A stretch of DNA of 64,000 nt from Coptis chinensis (GCA_015680905.1 CM027377.1:65679501-65743500); one strand, 5' to 3'; counted from the first letter of the stretch, positions 11,065 through 22,783 are shown. The notes: generated by a model not told the origin, from the sequence alone. A program made the numbers and translations.

Positions 11065-12616
11065 TGATAAAGATAAAATTTAATAGTTTACCTACGAAAT
11101 GAACGATGAAACTCAAAACGTAAGTAAACTAAAACTATTTATGAGCCTATATGCTTATCAAAGATTTCTACTCTCAATCCTATGAGATATAGTGGAGTAG
11201 AGTGATTCGTTCCACTCCTAGTCCTTCCGCATGCTGTGTTATCACGTGTAATTACTCTACTTAAGGTCTAATGAGAGATTTACGAAAAGGCAACTAGACT
11301 ACGATGCAACTACCCACAAGATGCAACTAGTCGGTTATCAAAATAACTAAGGGAATGCTACGTTGATTCGATGATAAGGAGTTAGAGGGGGATTGATTCC
11401 ACCTTAACTCGACTTAATCCTATTAACAAACAAATTAAGAAATCCGAATTGAAGCGCCGCGCAGAACAATTGGTTCTTCCTAATCCCTAATTACACATGG
11501 CATTCCTACCAATTCATAACTAGCATGTGAATGATTAAACCCATTCTCATGGTGAACTAATCGTTTCTAGAGTGGAAAGGAAATTACGGCGATTCTAACG
11601 ATAGTCGGAATCAAGCTTTCATCAAGGCTTCTCAACCCCTCTAATGGAGGTTTAGCCGAGAATCATTACATAATCATTTTCGATTAAAGTTAAACTAAAC
11701 ATGATATAAAGAATTGAAATTTACTAATCTAAATTAAACAATAATTAAAATCTAATTAATAACTAAGAATTGAATAACAAGTAGTAAATGAATCAGATCT
11801 AACACAAATGTAAAAGACAAGAATCGAAATTTAACAACTAGCTATTTTATTAATCAAACTAATTAAGAGTAATGATTCTAATAGTTTAATCTAAAACAAG
11901 AATTGGATTTGAAATTAAACTTAATTAAAACAATTAAATCTAGATCTAGAAGCTATTCTAATGGCTACTTTCTATTCTAAGCTCCTTTATTTTCTAACCT
12001 AAAAATCTACTATTCTCTGCTAAAAAATCTACCATTAACTAACTACCATTAACAAAGAGCTAAGTTTTTATTTTTATACTTTCAGATCCAAAAACTGTGC
12101 ATGGGCTTGGAGCCATGTTTTGGGCCAGAGAATCAGGCCCAAAACCCAATTCTTTCAGTCCAAAAAGGCCTCTTCAGCTGCAGTTGGCTTCAACAGAATT
12201 TTCGTCCACTTCTGCTCCTCTGATTGGATCACAGCTTAGACCATTGGAAAGCTCTTTCCGAGCCGGTCGTTTTGACATAAGGTAGGCCCCATTCCGAGCT
12301 CTGAGTCCAAAGATATGGCCTTCGGAAGTTCTGCTGACTTTGTGTGCTATTTCTGCCCGCGTCGACTTTTCAGCTTTTGACCGGGCTTTAGAAAGGCTTT
12401 GTCTTCTTGAATCTTGGCCTTTAATCACGGAACTCCTTAGTAACCGACCTTTGCTCCTTTATCTCGCTAAAGTGGCACATTTCTACACATAATGGACTTT
12501 GAAGCCTGAAATGCATAAAAACACGTAATCAGTGTTAACTCTTAATTATTACTCACATAATTGGTCTAAAAGTATGTCTGTTATAGGGTTAAAACTACAG
12601 TTTTGGGCTCTTATCA
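11065..12616 (-). repeat. 5' LTR of the minus-strand family A element
   Basis: Read on the minus strand, the LTR starts TGATAAGAGCCC at 12,616 and ends TTATCA at 11,065. It is 1,552 bp long with 6-bp inverted termini TGATAA/TTATCA. It is homologous throughout to the LTRs at 35,374-36,881 and 60,948-62,451 but more diverged. A TATA-like AGTATAAAAA (minus strand) lies at 12,071-12,080. Peptides readable inside it are not genes. Confidence 0.92.
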
Positions 12617-13032
12617 ATGCGCTTGCTCAAGGTCATGCATTCTTTGATATCTTAAAATGTGTTATCTCCAATCTGAAACGAGCTAGCACTTTTCGGGATT
12701 AGTATATACTTTTACCTATAACCGCTTGCCGAATTATGAAGACACATTTTCCACAGTTTTCAGCTACTTTTCATGACTTGGTAAGGGTAGATTCCATGTT
12801 CCCAACAAACAAGATAATTCGTTCATTAAGGTTTAGGCAATGGAAACGTCCTGCACGGTACTTGAGACATGTTCGTTGTTATCCAGACGATGATAAGATG
12901 TTGAAACATTTGAACAAATCCGGCGAACAAGAATGGGCCACCATTTGGAAAAGGATTATCTTTTGGCGCGATGCTAAGGAAATGCATTTCACTAAGGAAG
13001 ATGCCAGACCATCACCACATTCTGGATGGTAA
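12617..13032 (+). pseudogene. Athila accessory ORF b, C-terminal part
   Basis: The open stretch 12,736-13,032 encodes SATFHDLVRVDSMFPTNKII and an ARYLRHVRCYPDDDKML block. Counterparts at 55,100-55,270 read AATFQGWVKVDS and VRYLKKVRSFPNDEK. The sequence before 12,736 also aligns, in decayed form. The protein is of unknown function and is found only with Athila-like elements here. It is a fossil. Confidence 0.72.
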
Positions 13033-14694
13033 ACTTGAGTAGGGAATTGTATATAGTTGAATATAGTGTGCTATTGTTTTTCTTTTTCTGTATAATATAT
13101 TATGTTATCACAACTTTCTGTTCCAGCAATCCAGCTCTAATTTTGCTCACGGTTATCAGGTAATTCCTTTCTTTATCTATTTTTTTTTTACTTTGAAGAC
13201 TAAGCATCATTCTGTTTGGGAGTGTTTTAAACTTGTAGCAAAAATTAGGCAACTTGTAGTTTGTATATAATTTCTATTTTCTTGTTAGTAAATGTAATAA
13301 GTGACAAAGTATTGTTTCCTTTTCAATGATGAAAATTGTCTAGAAGTATCACATTAGCATTCGAATTAGGATTCGTTTTTAAGAAACTTAAGATAATACA
13401 TACGCAATAGTTTTTATATCTTTTCATGAGTATTCATGTATGAGTATCATTGATTGTACATATCAGTAAGTTTCTAAAACCCACGGTTAGTCTACTTAAA
13501 CTATCAATCCCGTGAGAGTTTAACCAAAAGCCTCGATATGAGTGATTTGTGAGTAATGACAGAGAGGAGTAGTTTTTCCGAATAGAGAAAATCACGCGTT
13601 TACTTACTTTATCACCACCCAAACCCTAGGCGAGAATTCAGGCGTTCTTTGGATCGACATAGCTAAAAATTGTGACCTGTTACAAATTTTACCACTAGTC
13701 ACTCCACTGAACCTTTCATCAAACCTTTCACTTACACCAAAAATTCCTTACCCATCTATTAACCCCAAATAAAAGAACCTACCTAAGTGATGAGTATGAG
13801 AAATATGATGAAATGTAGAAAAATAAGAGAAAGACTTGTTCCAAATAAAAGTTAGTTACTTGCTTCAGAAAAAAATATATAAATAAATAAATAAATAAAT
13901 AAAAAATAAAAAAATAAAGTACTAAGGCTTAAGAGCAAAGTAGGAAAACTTAGGTAGAAGCAGGAAAAGAAAACAAGGATTTCTCGAGTGTAAATATCTT
14001 GAAGACCTTATTCTCTCATACTTATCATTTCTTGACCTTCCACTTCCATTTCCTTCTACACTACCACCTAAGCCCCATAATACCTAATAAAGACCTCTAA
14101 TTCAATTAGAAGTAGGATGGTATGATAATAAGTAGTAGATGTGATTGATCGACCTCGGCTCCTCTGACTGTCATCAAGTATGTGAGGAAACGTGTGCCCA
14201 CTGCACACTAGAGTTAATGAAACCTGAGTGGAAAAATTATGAGTGAATTTGTGTTTCGACACATGCTTGTGAGAACCTATTTAGGTACGCTCTCCAAAGG
14301 ATCCAGAAATGGCCCTGCTAGTGCATTTCAATGTAAAGTTCATTGTATGCATGTTCATATGTAGATGTTTTAATTATTGTATGCATATTAACTTGAGTTT
14401 CAAAGGAATTAATCCTCGTTCCCCTCTAAGGAGATGTATAGATATCTGAGATTAATTTAGGAAACAAGCTTTTGTTACTGAGTCGTTGTAGTATAAATGA
14501 AGTTTGTGAGTATCTTCTCTGGAAAACTCTCACGAGGCTATAACTCGTCCACTAGGGAATTCCTAGTGGTTTAAGGCCTTGTTGCATACGGTCAATGTAA
14601 CCGCACTCCGCGAAACGAGACTTACCTTAGAATGCACAATTTTGGCCACTTATTTGTTTTAATGTCTCTTCTTTGCTTGAGGACAAACAAAGTG
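13033..14694 (+). other. 3' noncoding region of element 1
   Basis: This region has no supported coding sequence. It matches 55,400-57,138 and 59,200-60,931 in two other Athila copies. It contains an internal polypurine-like CTGTTTGGGAGTG at 13,212-13,224, an AAAT-repeat run near 13,877-13,910, and the conserved stem-loop cassette at 14,480-14,620. Such long 3' noncoding regions are usual in Athila elements. Confidence 0.75.
14480..14620 (+). other. Conserved stem-loop cassette, copy 1
   Basis: This block is nearly identical to 56,920-57,060 and similar to 60,726-60,865. It includes a GTGAG/CTCAC inverted pair (14,506-14,510 with 14,529-14,533), an ACGAG/CTCGT pair that partly overlaps it, and a CCACTAGG/CCTAGTGG hairpin with a 5-nt loop (14,549-14,569). 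It lies about 100 bp before the polypurine tract. A structured RNA or DNA element is inferred. Confidence 0.6.
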
Positions 14695-14710
14695 CTGTTT
14701 GGGAGTGGTG
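14695..14710 (+). promoter_or_regulatory. Polypurine tract of element 1
   Basis: CTGTTTGGGAGTGGTG abuts the LTR start TGATAAGCACCC. It is the plus-strand primer position. A short inverted pair built on GCTTGAGGACAAAC lies about 15 bp upstream. Confidence 0.75.
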
Positions 14711-14761
14711 TGATAAGCACCCAAAACTGTATTATAAAACTCCGTAGAGACGTAACATTTT
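14711..14761 (+). repeat. Family B LTR of element 1, left fragment
   Basis: It begins TGATAAGCACCCAAAACTGT, as at 40,894 and 57,157, and is interrupted after 51 bp by a solo LTR. The last five bases, ATTTT (14,757-14,761), are the target-site duplication of that insertion. The LTR resumes at 18,194. Confidence 0.85.
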
Positions 14762-17700
14762 TGTAAAGTCCTGAATTATTATTAAGGGTATTTTTGTAAA
14801 TTTCATATCAACTCTAGGGCCGTTCTGTAAATTGGTCGTCGGGTTTATTTTTCACCCATACGTAACTTACTGGAACTTAACTCCGACTCATAAGTCACGT
14901 TAGGTGTTTAACTATAGGCTTAAAATTTGACAAAAATGGCGGTTAGCGGTTTTTCTGCGTCGACTGACGGCCACGAAGTTAATAGCTTACACGCATGATT
15001 GGGTCATCATTATAGCATCGCGGTGAGATAGAATATAGAAGATTAAATTTAGCGGGATGAGCGGAAAAATAATTACGGTAGCGACGTCAAATTCGTTAGT
15101 GGTTAGGAGTCTAAGTAGGGCGTTAAATCTAAGTAGGATATATTGGGCTTGGGCCTAAATATATCATGACCCAAAAATAGAAAAACAGAAATCGCGAAAT
15201 CCAAATCGCACCCATCTTCCCCAATTCGCATCTCTCAAACCCTAGGAGAGAGAAATCTCAAATCGCCCAAATTCAACCGATTCCACCCAAAAATTTAAAC
15301 CCCAATCACTAGGAACACTAAACCGGAAGTGAGAGAATTCAAAATCTCTTGAAATTCGAGCATACCGGGCCAAATCGCGGCGGCAGTTGGGTTAGTTCCT
15401 CTCAATCAATTCAAACCAAGAATTAGAACACCCAATCCTTAGAAACTATAAAACCAAGTGTACAGCTTCGAAAATTGAGTTGAATTTCAGCGTAGTTCCG
15501 CGAAAGGTAAGTTTGAATTCGTTTCAATTAATAGTTAGCTTCAATTTCGATTTCTTGAGGGCGTGATGCTGAAATGGATTGTATTAGGGGTGTTGAAGGT
15601 CGGCAGTGGCAGTTGGAGGAGCTAAAGTGGAGGGAAACAGATGGTGGAGCCGAAAATTCTTGGAGTCGTCGTCGGGTTCTCATGAAAGGTTAGTGAATTT
15701 AAGCCTACAAATCGATAGTGTAAACTCGATTTCGAGTTCATTAGTGGTATTGGAAAAAAAAAAGATAATAATAATTGGAATTGGTTGTTTGAATGGCGAA
15801 AGAAGCTGGTTTGGAGAGGAGTGAGTTGAGCGATATCGGTGGAGCAACAAGCTAGGAGCGATTTTGGTTCTTGACTTCGGTAAGAATTTAAATATTCAAT
15901 CTATTTTAGAGCATTGATGCTAGTTAGACTTGTTTAAAATCACGTCGAAAGTATCGAGTGAGTGAGAAAGAACACCCACTTAGTATTATTGGATTAAATG
16001 TGAATTGAGAGGTGGAGAATGGGTTGTAGTTGAAATTTGATTTGGGAATTGGGATAGAATAGGATTGGCGTCGATATGAGGGCCTGCCATGGCCGAAACA
16101 GCCGTAGAGACCGTCAGAGTTATAGTGCCAGAAATGGCCTGTAGCTCTGTTAACGGTAGTTAGATGGAAAGTTATCCGAAACCAAATTCTTAACGTCGAG
16201 AATTCTTCTCGACTTACACTAGATAAGAATTCCTCGTTGTTCGATCAATTCTAATAATCGACGTATTTGTATATGCTATTATAGGAATGAATTCGAGTGG
16301 ATTGGGTTAAGCGGGATTGATTCAGTTAAGTGGGCTTGAGGAGAACGGAGCTTGCTAAGGTAGGAACCTACATACCAATATATAGCATGCTTATTTTCAT
16401 GCATGATTTGAATTGTTAAATTGGAAATAGATAGTTTGTATATCAACCATGCATGTATATATGATATTCATGTTTTGTAATATTTCTTCGCTATAAATTA
16501 TATATATAGATAGCTTTCGTGTGTGAAAAGGGTTTTGGTAAAATCGGGTGTGGGATTTGTTTTCTTGGTTAAAAGAGAAAAAAAAAAACTGGTTTTGGGA
16601 AGGGTTCGTCTCGGTGTCTCGATGAGAGCAGAGAGATGGATTTTGTATGCGGGTGAGGATTACCCGGGTGTTTGTAACTAGGTGGGAGGTTCTGGATTGT
16701 CCCGGGATGGTTGTGTTATTTACGATGATTCGCCGTTTGGGAATCATCGGTTGTTATTTACTATGACTGGCCCGTTTGGGAGTCATAGGTTGTTCTACTC
16801 GATTTCGGGAAATCCATGAACTCACACCTATATAATCAACAGTTTTAAAAGAAAAACTAGATATGTAACTAGAGTGTTTGAAAACAAACGGTAATACGAG
16901 TATATATATATAGATATTACTATGTTTATCACGAGGGGATGTAGAAAAGGAACTGTGAATTCCTATAAAGAAGGAACTGTTGTCGCAATTCCGGAGACGG
17001 CAGTTCGCTCTAGGATTCCAACTGTGGTGTATACCTTTCGAGGTGGTGGGCCACCTTTAAAGGGATGCATCATTTGGATGTAGTCCGGGAATTCCTTTTC
17101 TACTTTTCTAGATAACCATGCTTATGCGTGTCTTATTTGTATGGTGATTAGCTTGTGTGGGGTTACATGCTACCTCGATAAGGTTTAGACGCGAGGAGTG
17201 AGAGTTTAGTCCACTCTTGGATGTGTGTCAGGATCCTGAGCAGTCTGCAGTCGTCGAACGGTTGACCACCGTAAGTTAGGTGACAGCCCGTATGTGGGTC
17301 GTGGTCACAGGGCCCACCTGAGCCCTAAAAGCTTTGGGGATTTTGTGTGTACGAACACAACAACGGCATTTCATCTCCCTGCCGGTAAAATCAGGAAAAC
17401 AACGGTGCATGGTTCACTTTGGGAAGCATCGAACCGAGATTGCCTCGCGGGACGGGTATTTGAAATTACCGGTCGTACCCACCATTCTAATAGGATCGAT
17501 GCGCCACAATAGTTGTATGATGGTTGTGAAAGATATATTTGAATATTAAAGAAGCATGCCAATATGATTTATGCTAGCTAGTGATGTATGTATATAGTCA
17601 CGATATTTTGATTCGTATTATAAAAACCTGCATGTTTCAAATGATTTCTATAAGTAGAATATGTATTGGTTATGTGCGTTTCTACTGGGCATAGTTGTTT

Positions 17701-18188
17701 GCTCATCCTACTTAACATTTCAGACGAACCAGTTGCAGAGGAGGCTTTTCCTAACCCTAGCGATGAGGGTTATGGGGATTTGGGAGGATTTCCTTATGCT
17801 TGACGAGGACAGAGTCAAGTTCATACTTTTGGTGGTATAGAGATAGTCTAGTTCCTTCTTTTGCTGTATATATTGAGAGCTAGCTCATTTTGATGTATTT
17901 ATTTGATGTATTGGAGTGTAGTTAATCTTAAACCTTTTGGATATGTATATGGGTGTCACAGTGGTGTATAGGGTGGAGATTTTGTATATATATGGTTGTT
18001 GGAAGGGTATTATGAAGTGTTCAGGGTTATGACAGGTTTATGACAAAGTTATAGCAGGAGTTTTAGGGTTTCTTAACGTCGATCAAACAAAGGAAACTCT
18101 GCCGAAATTTCAGTAGAATCGGGATAGGTGTCGGCCTCGAGATTCATTCCACGTCCTCGGGATGTGTGTTGGGTCTCGGGGCGTGACA
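14762..18188 (+). mobile_element. Solo LTR, about 3.4 kb, probably Ty3/gypsy chromovirus (Tekay/Del-like)
   Basis: The insert starts TGTAAAGTCCTGAATTATT and ends GGGGCGTGACA, and it is flanked by ATTTT on both sides (14,757-14,761 and 18,189-18,193). The style of its ends (TGTAA...GTGACA) and its very long length fit Tekay/Del-type LTRs. No internal coding domain is visible, so it is read as a solo LTR formed by recombination between two LTRs. The lineage call rests on general resemblance only. The open reading frames within it (for example near 17,294-17,549) are not supported as genes. Confidence 0.72.
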
Positions 18189-18193
18189 ATTTT

Positions 18194-19780
18194 GGTCAAT
18201 TTTGTGCTTAATAATCATGAAATAATCGCATCTTCGTGTTTTTTGCAGGTTGGAGCAACTAATATAAAAATGATGATAAAGGCAGCATTTAAGCACGGAA
18301 TAAGGAGTATACATAAGCCTTCCGATCAAGGCCATGTAAAGCCCAACAAATCCGGACTAAAGCCGAAAGACTCAAATAGTATAGAATCCAGTCAGAAATG
18401 GGATTACATGCACAGAAGCATCCAACTGCCAAAACTCATATCTCTTGAACCAAGACTCCGAATACGATAAGTGAGCTACTCAGACGATCAGTGTGACGAA
18501 CTTTACGCATATGTGGGAAGTTGCAAAAATGCCAAAAGACCGAACCGCCATTGGACACTGCACATGGACCCACCATGCAGGGCCTGCGAGAGTTGATGAG
18601 TCATCATGCAAGTCAAGACAAAGGTGCAAATAATTAGTGCAAAAGCGATACCTTGCATGTAATTAATGAGATTAGGTGCTAATAATCGAAAGAGAGCAAG
18701 GTGTCAAGTTTTTTTATTGTGTGGGTAAGAAGGAAGTAAATGTGGTTTTGTGTTTCACGTGGGAGGAAATGAGATTTCTCTCAAATAGAGAAGGAAACAA
18801 AACAAGGGGGGATGCACTACATTTACTGCCTTGACTCTTGTTCCATTTCAATTCCTAGTCTTTATGTTTTTAGTTTTAGTTTTTGGTTTTAAGAAAAAAA
18901 GCTTGTAACATGTTAATGGTGGAAAAACTTGCTAGTTTCTAATAAAACTTCTTTCTTTCTTAGGTAATCAGGTTGTTTTACATTCCTTTCTTTCTTTCTA
19001 TCTCTTGTTACTTATCTATCTTGTAACTTGAAATCAATCTAAGGATCATGAGTTGAAATCCTCCAAGGTGGAGGATTAATGAAGCTCATGAGAGGATTTG
19101 TTAAAATTTCTTAGAAGTAGGATTCACTGCCTAGACTTAAGGGCACATATAGCACACTCCCAAAAATGGTAGTGTCCGGCCAAACTTGAGACCTGGAAAT
19201 TTAGAAGGACTTCGCGTCATCCTCCGTTTTTTATGCAGGCTGGCTAGCCTGAAGTTATCTCTAATCTCTTCTTTTCATAGTTAACAGGATTATGTTGTAT
19301 GAGTCCAGGAGTTGAGATGAGATTTTAGAGATGAAACCCCAAGTTCAACTTCTTATGCTAGGGAAATGGACTTAGAGATGAGTCCATTTCGCTAGGGATT
19401 GACGCTCAAGCCGGTTCGGGTTTGATAATGAACCCTAAACAACTTAGAGAAGGTAGTAATCCAATTTTAAGAGAAATTAATAAGACCTTGTGTGAGTAGA
19501 ATGATCTTCCACCTTTTCTTTCCATTTGAATATCTTAGGAAAAATACTAGGTTTTTACCGTTTCTTTTGTATTTCACATGTTTAGCGTCATTTAAGATTC
19601 AACAAAGCAACTTAGCTAGCAAACACTACGAAACTTACTCACTAGTTTCCCTACTTAGAGTATAAGAAAGTTGTATGCTGTCTTAGAATTTAGATTGGTT
19701 CGAATCCCTACTCGAACTAAACACACGAAGACGTGAGTAAGGACTGGAGTCTGCACTAAACGGAAATGAGGTTTTGTATC
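18194..19780 (+). repeat. Family B LTR of element 1, right fragment
   Basis: It resumes with GGTCAATTTTGTGCTTAATAA, matching the family B LTR at 40,947 onward. Later segments parallel that LTR in order (a GGGCCCACC-type block, a GATGAGTCA block, a CCCTACTCGA...GTGAGTAAGG block near 19,705-19,745). The exact 3' end is not clear; homology fades near 19,780. No gene is seen. Confidence 0.62.
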
Positions 19781-20073
19781 TTTTGACCGCAGAAGTGTAG
19801 AGATCATGTACCATTACAGAGGCGATGATGTTGTGTGGATCGTTGAAGGGAGAAGATGTCAGTATCTTGTATGCTTTGATAGACTTGACAATGCATGCAG
19901 TCGAACTCATAAGTTATCTTTGCGAGTGAACCTTTCAGACATTTTTTGTTGAGTTTGAGAGTGGAGGCTTCGATTGTAACCTTGAAATATGAGAGATTGT
20001 ATTATTGTAATGTTGTAATGTGAGAATGTATCGTTTTTGGAAAATATAATAAGAATGTGTGGTTTTCATCATA

Positions 20074-20146
<73 letters not shown>

Positions 20147-20599
20147 CCGGCTCTTATATGTCGATTTAGAAACCGCATTCGGTGTTGTGCAGACTTGATT
20201 ATATGTTGTAAGAATATCCGGGTCTGTCTTCAGCGAATAAATATTGGTGATGAATAGACTTATAGAGTGTCGTGTCGCTCTTGGTCTAGCTTATGTAGAT
20301 AGTATGTAGTACTAGCTTGTAGAGGGATTATAGAATGTAGCCCTTAGTGTAAGAAGTATACGTACCGAATGTGCGGTTGGTTTGAACTGATGAGAATATC
20401 CTGAAGTCGATATGAGAAGATAACTGACCAGCATATGCAAATGCGTTGTGGTCATTGTAAAGAGTGTGCCATCTTCTTCAGATTGTGTAGTAGAGAGTAT
20501 GCCGGAAGATGTCGTTAAGAGTCGTATCATAGTTGTGGCAGCTGATATGAGATAACGTGTTGATCGAGCAATGATCAATGAACTGATAGAGGACTAGCT
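19781..20599. other. Unassigned AT-rich sequence with (AT)n microsatellite
   Basis: I see no supported gene. A pure (TA)n run fills 20,077-20,144 (about 34 units). The short peptides readable here are low-complexity by-products of that run. Confidence 0.6.
20077..20144. repeat. (TA)n microsatellite
   Basis: An uninterrupted alternating TA run of about 68 bp. Confidence 0.97.
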
Positions 20600-20880
20600 T
20601 CTTAGGCTAACATACACAGATGTTATTTTGGCAATGAACTAGTGATAGAATTGTTGTTTTGACTTTCTCAATAATGTTCGTAAGTCGAGCAAGCAGTTGA
20701 GAATGAGCTGCTTTTGTGGCTTAACATAGATGTTGTGTGTCAGCATATAAGATGTTGAGTCGCTATTAGGCTAGCATACAAGGATGTTTTTTTGCCAACG
20801 AACTAGTGATCAAAACAATGTGTGGACCCTCTTAATGAAGTTCTTAGGTCGAGTGAGCGTTCGAGAATGAGATGACAATT
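20600..20880 (+). repeat. Degenerate tandem duplication, about 167-bp period
   Basis: Two diverged copies start near 20,600 and 20,766. Both run from TTAGGCTA(A/G)CATACA through a GAACTAGTGAT block to a GAGAATGAG(C/A)TG end. The right copy leads straight into the 62-bp minisatellite. Confidence 0.7.
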
Positions 20881-21207
20881 TAAGGGAGTGTCAAACCCGT
20901 GTGACAATTTAACGTGGGGATGTCGAACCCATATGATAGTTTGTAGGGAGTTTCAAACCCGTATGATAGTTTATCGTGGGGATGTCGAACCTATATGATA
21001 GTTTGTAGGGAGTATCAAACCCGTATGACAGTTTATCATAGGGATGTCGAACCCATTTGACAGCTTATCGTGGGGATGTCGAACCTATATGATAGTTTGT
21101 AGGGTTATCAAATCTGTATGCTGACAATTTATCGTGGGGATGTCGAACCCGTATGATAGTTTGTAGGGAGTATCAAACCTGTATGACAGTTTATCGTAGG
21201 GATGTCT
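20881..21207 (+). repeat. Two-part minisatellite, 62-bp period
   Basis: About five copies of a 62-bp unit made of two related halves: a 32-bp half built around CGTGGGGATGTCGAACC and a 30-bp half built around TAGGGAGTATCAAACC. Each half ends in TATGA(T/C)AG. One copy is shortened near 21,100. No open reading frame follows the periodicity. Confidence 0.88.
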
Positions 21208-22097
21208 ATTTTTATCCTAGATGATTATAACATGACATTATATTGGAATATAATTTCTGCAACAAGAACAAACAGTGAATATAAGAAGGCTAGCTGAGGC
21301 ACGGATCGGTACGCTCTCTTTAAGGTTGTTTCGTGTCTGTTCTTCTCTATACAGATAGACCACGTCAACCTCCAGGATACAACAATCAGTTATTACTCTT
21401 CTATGTTTACTACACACAAACCAAATGATCTGGTTGCCAATTACTCACATCCATTTTTTTTAAATTGGCAGTCAGATCCTAGTAGCACTTCAATGTCTAA
21501 TTACATAGAGATAATAGAGATCTAGCCACATGGTATCATGGTTTTTAATCTAATAGATGGGGAAGAACCACAAACCTCATTTATCACAATAACCAATCCC
21601 TCTAACTTGTAGCAAATGTGGGTACCATTAACCCCAATTTCAATGACCTTGCTATAAGACAAAAGTCTAACAATCATTTTATATTTATTTACAATATGTT
21701 AGAGGATGAAAAGTAAGCCATATTACCCCTAAGCATTACTTGCTTGATTAATTTAGTCCTATCAGTCATATCAGTCGTCTTATTTTTTGAAAAATGAAAA
21801 ACCATTCATAGAAAGAAAAGCATATTAACTATCTTGAATCAAAAGCATTCCAGCAATCTATAACTAAATCATGTGAGATTGGGAACCAATTTATAAGTAG
21901 GGACTGAAGATGTAGTATAACTTATGGTAGTAAGCCCACACTTGCAACTAATATACATACCAACATCTAAATTGGAATAAAAGTTTAAGCTACTATTTGT
22001 AAAAGATGTAGTATAACTTATATATATATAGTAGTACTCATGCTAGATGCAATAACAGTCAAAAAAATTAACTACATTCTAAAGTTATTTAACATAC
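21208..22097. other. AT-rich sequence, nothing recognised
   Basis: I find no gene, RNA or transposon signature in this stretch. Confidence 0.5.
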
Positions 22098-22105
22098 CGG
22101 AGGAC

Positions 22106-22775
22106 CATTATCACCAAGTACGGTATGGGTTTAAAATGGCGTACTTGAAAAAAACTTAGTTCGTGTTTTAAATGGAACGTCTGGGGGAAAAAAAACAACA
22201 ACACGTGGGGGATAAAAAACGGGTTTAAAACGTATAATACGTAAAAGAAACGGTAAAAACCGATGATAAAGAATACGATAGATAAGGAGTTTGATTTTTT
22301 TAAAAGAGTGAAAAAAATAATAGGCATAGAAAATAAAAATAATAATAATACAAATAAAAGAATATCCAAATACATGAAAGTATCAAATTATCAATTACTC
22401 ATCCAAATACTAGAAGTTTTAGATTCAGTACCAAAACACGACCCTAAATAAGATACTACTAATTACCAACCATAATTACATAATCAAGTACTACAAATAA
22501 GTGAATAACTTTAAAATTTCCAAGTATTAATAGTCCAAAGCAAAATAGAATTGTCTCAATAAGTCAATCTAACACCCACTCTTCAAAAAAGTAAACTCCA
22601 AAACCCATTTTTCTTCTCACGTTTTCTTTTAGATTAAAAAAAAAAGTTTTAATAAAGTTTTAAAACGTGGTATTTTGAAAAACCCGGGTTTTAAACTGGA
22701 ACAAGATGCCTTGCCAATTTAACGGGTTTTAAACGTGTTTTTTTTTCAAAAAAAACGCCGAATTTGGTGACAATG
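22106..22775. mobile_element. Probable non-autonomous DNA transposon (hAT-like MITE), 670 bp
   Basis: The ends are inverted: CATTATCACCAAGTACGG at the left and, read on the other strand, CATTGTCACCAAATTCGG at the right (15 of 18 match). They are flanked by 8-bp near-repeats CGGAGGAC (22,098-22,105) and CGGAAGAC (22,776-22,783). Both sub-terminal regions carry several copies of a GTTTAAAAC-like motif, in opposite orientation on the two sides, as transposase-binding repeats often are. An 8-bp duplication and a CA start fit hAT elements. No transposase is encoded. Confidence 0.55.
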
Positions 22776-22783
22776 CGGAAGAC

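Larger units (their letters stand above)
3871..12616 (-). mobile_element. Family A Athila-type element, minus strand, 5' LTR present, 3' end deleted
   Basis: Read on the minus strand, the order is 5' LTR (12,616 to 11,065), tRNA-Asp-type primer site, leader, gag, protease, a basic C-terminal tail, spacer, accessory ORF a, spacer, then the start of accessory ORF b. No reverse transcriptase, RNase H or integrase is visible between protease and the accessory ORFs. The 3' end and 3' LTR are missing. The LTR, gag and tail match the outer plus-strand element at 35,374-62,451. The element is broken with multiple breaks, and its LTR is clearly more diverged than the 35-kb/61-kb pair. Confidence 0.85.
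12617..14761 (+). mobile_element. Element 1, 3' part: accessory ORF end, 3' noncoding region, LTR start
   Basis: Plus-strand sequence resumes here and aligns with 54,980-57,200 of the complete element: the C-terminal part of accessory ORF b, about 1.7 kb of 3' noncoding DNA, the polypurine tract and the beginning of a family B LTR. The orientation and family match the gag-RNase H part at 1-3,870, so I infer both are one element, split by the minus-strand insertion and a later deletion. Confidence 0.8.

Noticed and set aside
12174-12428. Minus- and plus-strand open frames of 62-84 codons, repeated at 35,547-35,900 and 61,283-61,471
   Set aside because: All three sets lie at the same place in family A LTRs, so they are LTR sequence rather than genes.
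14762-18188. A host gene with introns
   Set aside because: It has splice-like and UTR-like stretches, but exact ATTTT flanks and TG...CA ends define an LTR, and no conserved protein is encoded.
20057-20257. Open frame encoding alternating Ile-Tyr
   Set aside because: It is a translation of the (TA)n microsatellite.
20881-21207. CRISPR-like array
   Set aside because: The repeats are contiguous degenerate halves without unique spacers, in a plant nuclear context. It is a minisatellite.
22085-22375. Phe-rich minus-strand open frame
   Set aside because: It is the A/T-rich interior of the candidate MITE. Its composition is low-complexity.
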